From: an uncultured Clostridia bacterium
GTDB taxonomy: Bacteria > Bacillota_A > Clostridia > Christensenellales > CAG-138
Assembly (NCBI GenBank): GCA_947302865.1
Contig: CAMYWS010000013.1
Span: 1 to 14,715, forward strand
DNA: 14,715 nt
Direction of reading: 5' to 3'
Shown: piece by piece, positions 12,905 through 14,715 of the stretch
Layout: every line of letters starts with the position of its first letter
Position numbering within the stretch: position 1 is the first letter of the stretch
Program-made: the position numbers and the translations under genes
Notes under the pieces: generated by a model
What the model was told of the DNA's origin: nothing
The model's database searches: none
What the model saw: the letters and a program-made list of their open reading frames with translations, nothing else

Positions 12905-14715
12905 ATGGAACTTTCCGATCTCAAAGGAATAGGGCCGAAGCGCATCGCGCTGTTTTCCGAACTCGGGATCCGTACCCCGGAAGAGCTGCTTACATTCTAT
13001 CCGCGGGAATATCTCGATTATTCGCAGACCGTTTTATTGCGGGACACGAAGGACGGAGAACGCGTTTCGATCCGCGTGAGGGCGCAGGCGGATCCTACGG
13101 TCTATTATCTCAAGGGAAAATATATCGTTTCGCTTCGCGTGGCGGACGCAAGCGGAAAAGCCGTGATCCGGTGGATGAATCAGCCGTACAGGACAAATCA
13201 GTTTCATGCCGGCGACGTACTTTTTGCAAACGGGATTGTCTCGAAAAAACACGGCGCGGTCATCTACAATCCACAGATCAACCGCGCTGGCGGAGGCGTT
13301 GTTCCCGTCTACGAATCGGTCAAAGGGTTGACGCAGACGCTGATCCGTGAATCGGTCGGCGAGATCTTGCGCTCGATCGACGTATTCGACGCGCTGCCTG
13401 CGGAATGGCTGAAGCGATATAAACTGATCGGGTACCGCGACGCGCTGCAGGAGATCCATTTTCCGACTTCGGCGGACGCTTTGAAAGAAGCGAAACGAAG
13501 ACTGTCCTTTGAAGAACTGTTCCTCTATTTTACCGCGATCCGCACTGCAAAGGACGACAGAGATCGCAGAAACGGGTTTGCTTTTCGAACGGAGGGACAG
13601 CTGAGTGATTTCCTTTCGCGCGTGCCGTTCGCGCCGACGGAAGCACAGATGAACGTGATGCGTCAGGTCGAAAGCGATATGCGTTCGGATCGAACGATGA
13701 ACCGGCTCATCCAGGGCGACGTCGGAAGCGGGAAAACACTGATTGCGGAATTTGCTCTGTCGATCGCGAAAGCAAACGGAAAACAGGGCGTGATGCTTGC
13801 ACCGACGGAACTGCTTGCGGAGCAGCATTTCAGAACGCTTTCAAAGTGCTTTCCGGATACTTGCATCTATGTGGGAAGTTTGCCTGAGAAGGATAAAAAG
13901 GATGCTTTGAAACGAATCGGAACCGGCGACGCAAAAATTGTGGTCGGTACGCATGCGCTTCTTTCCGATATCGTAAAATTCAGTGATCTGGGGTTAGTCG
14001 TAACAGACGAGCAGCATCGGTTCGGCGTATTGCAGCGCGCAAAGATCGAAACGAAAGGCGTCCGCCCGGACGTGCTCGTGATGTCCGCAACGCCTATCCC
14101 GAGAACACTTGCGCTTCTTGTGTATGCCGATTTGGATCTTTCGGTGATCGACATGCTTCCGCCGGGACGCAAGCCGATCAAAACACATTTTGTACCGCCC
14201 GCGAAGCGAAACGATCTCTACAGACATCTCGCGGAATGTGCAGAAAACGACGAACGCGCGTACGTCGTATGTCCGCTTATCGAGCCGACGGAAGGATATG
14301 AAGGGTTGTCCTTGGAGGAACTTTACGATGAGATCACAAAGCTGCTTCCGGATACGGTCATCGGCAAATTGCACGGGCAGATGCCGGAACCGGAGAAAAG
14401 GCAGGTCATGGAAGATTTTCGTTCCGGTAAGATCGCGATCCTGATCTCCACAACGGTCGTCGAAGTCGGCGTCGACGTGCCGGAAGCGACGGCAATGGTG
14501 ATCGAGGGAGCTGACCACTTCGGACTCGCGACGCTGCATCAGCTGCGAGGCAGAGTGGGAAGGGGAGAGAAGCAAGCGCATTGCTATCTGCTTGCGAAAA
14601 AACTGAACGAGCGCGCGAAGGAACGGATCGAAACCATGATCGAAAGCAGCGACGGTTTTCTGATCGCACAGAGAGACTTCGAAATGCGCGGAAGCGGAGA
14701 TCTGTTCGGCGTACG
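12905..14715 (+). CDS. recG: ATP-dependent DNA helicase RecG, 3'-truncated by the window end
   Basis: RecG remodels stalled replication forks and Holliday junctions. The reading frame is open without a stop from the ATG at 12905 to the window end (603 codons); a full RecG is near 680 residues, so about 75-80 are missing. The N-terminus has the helix-hairpin-helix-like LKGIGPKRIALFSELGI and FYPREYLDY typical of RecG, then the OB-fold wedge (about 50-150). The helicase core has Walker A GDVGSGKT (271-278), APTELLAEQH, DEQH box D368-H371 (DEQHRFG), motif III SATPIPRT (394-401), and motif VI QLRGRVGRG (546-554). It ends in the RecG segment RDFEMRGSGDLFG. Only the AAGGCGG within the preceding hairpin serves as ribosome binding site. 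fakA followed by recG is a familiar Firmicutes neighbourhood. Confidence 0.96.
   Translation, partial: MELSDLKGIGPKRIALFSELGIRTPEELLTFYPREYLDYSQTVLLRDTKDGERVSIRVRAQADPTVYYLKGKYIVSLRVADASGKAVIRWMNQPYRTNQFHAGDVLFANGIVSKKHGAVIYNPQINRAGGGVVPVYESVKGLTQTLIRESVGEILRSIDVFDALPAEWLKRYKLIGYRDALQEIHFPTSADALKEAKRRLSFEELFLYFTAIRTAKDDRDRRNGFAFRTEGQLSDFLSRVPFAPTEAQMNVMRQVESDMRSDRTMNRLIQGDVGSGKTLIAEFALSIAKANGKQGVMLAPTELLAEQHFRTLSKCFPDTCIYVGSLPEKDKKDALKRIGTGDAKIVVGTHALLSDIVKFSDLGLVVTDEQHRFGVLQRAKIETKGVRPDVLVMSATPIPRTLALLVYADLDLSVIDMLPPGRKPIKTHFVPPAKRNDLYRHLAECAENDERAYVVCPLIEPTEGYEGLSLEELYDEITKLLPDTVIGKLHGQMPEPEKRQVMEDFRSGKIAILISTTVVEVGVDVPEATAMVIEGADHFGLATLHQLRGRVGRGEKQAHCYLLAKKLNERAKERIETMIESSDGFLIAQRDFEMRGSGDLFGV

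Noticed and set aside
11986..12945. 319-residue open frame on the - strand opposite fakA, and a similar one opposite yebC (10029-10757)
   Set aside because: Both are antisense to conserved genes, have no domain signatures and no promoter or ribosome binding site that I can see.
12877..13350. 157-residue + frame and 264-residue - frame (13034-13828) over the start of recG
   Set aside because: The recG frame from 12905 is open to the window end and carries all helicase motifs. The others are overlapping shadows; recG lacks a stop only because the window ends.
1..14715. High frequency of GATC/GATCG words across the window
   Set aside because: It follows from frequent ATC and GAT codons next to G-starting or C-ending codons within genes; no clustering suggestive of an origin or methylation-controlled site was seen.

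Overview
This is a chromosomal housekeeping stretch from a bacterium that is most likely a Firmicute of the class Clostridia. The evidence is the Asp23/Gls24–FakA–RecG order (in Bacillus yloU–yloV–recG with extra genes between), AGGAGG-type ribosome binding sites, consensus sigma-A promoters and a lipoprotein-type solute-binding protein. No species can be named from the sequence alone. I see no insertion sequence, prophage, CRISPR array, tRNA or rRNA. Both ends cut through genes.

Layout. (1) 1-1628 (+): the C-terminal four-fifths of an EF-G-like GTPase, closed by a strong hairpin. (2) 1712-2134 (+): a small two-helix membrane protein with a soluble tail, convergent with the next block and separated from it by a bidirectional terminator. 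(3) 5317-2173 (-): a tightly overlapping genome-maintenance operon, exoA (AP endonuclease), maf (house-cleaning nucleotide pyrophosphatase) and uvrC (excision nuclease). (4) 5406-8343 (+): a divergently transcribed operon of a Crp/Fnr-family regulator followed by a complete NrtABC/SsuABC-type ABC importer (lipoprotein, permease, ATPase). All its junctions overlap, and the substrate is unknown. (5) 8404-10004 (+): an alpha/beta hydrolase (monoacylglycerol-lipase type) and an overlapping NagB-family protein that appears to have lost its catalytic residues, driven by their own promoter. (6) 10044-14715 (+): yebC, an Asp23/Gls24 protein, fakA (fatty acid kinase subunit) and the first 603 codons of recG, which runs off the right end. 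recG has no stop inside the window but reads cleanly from 12905 to 14715.

The most informative non-coding region is 5318-5405. Two opposed sigma-A promoters have overlapping -35 boxes. One is predicted to start transcription exactly on the A of the exoA ATG, giving a leaderless mRNA. The other shows that the regulator starts at 5406 rather than at an upstream in-frame ATG lying inside the promoter. A second point of interest is 12880-12904, where the only good ribosome binding site for recG lies in the 3' arm of a terminator-like hairpin.

I see no convincing wholly new system. The best leads for something undescribed are the orphan regulator-plus-importer operon and the hydrolase/degenerate NagB pair.
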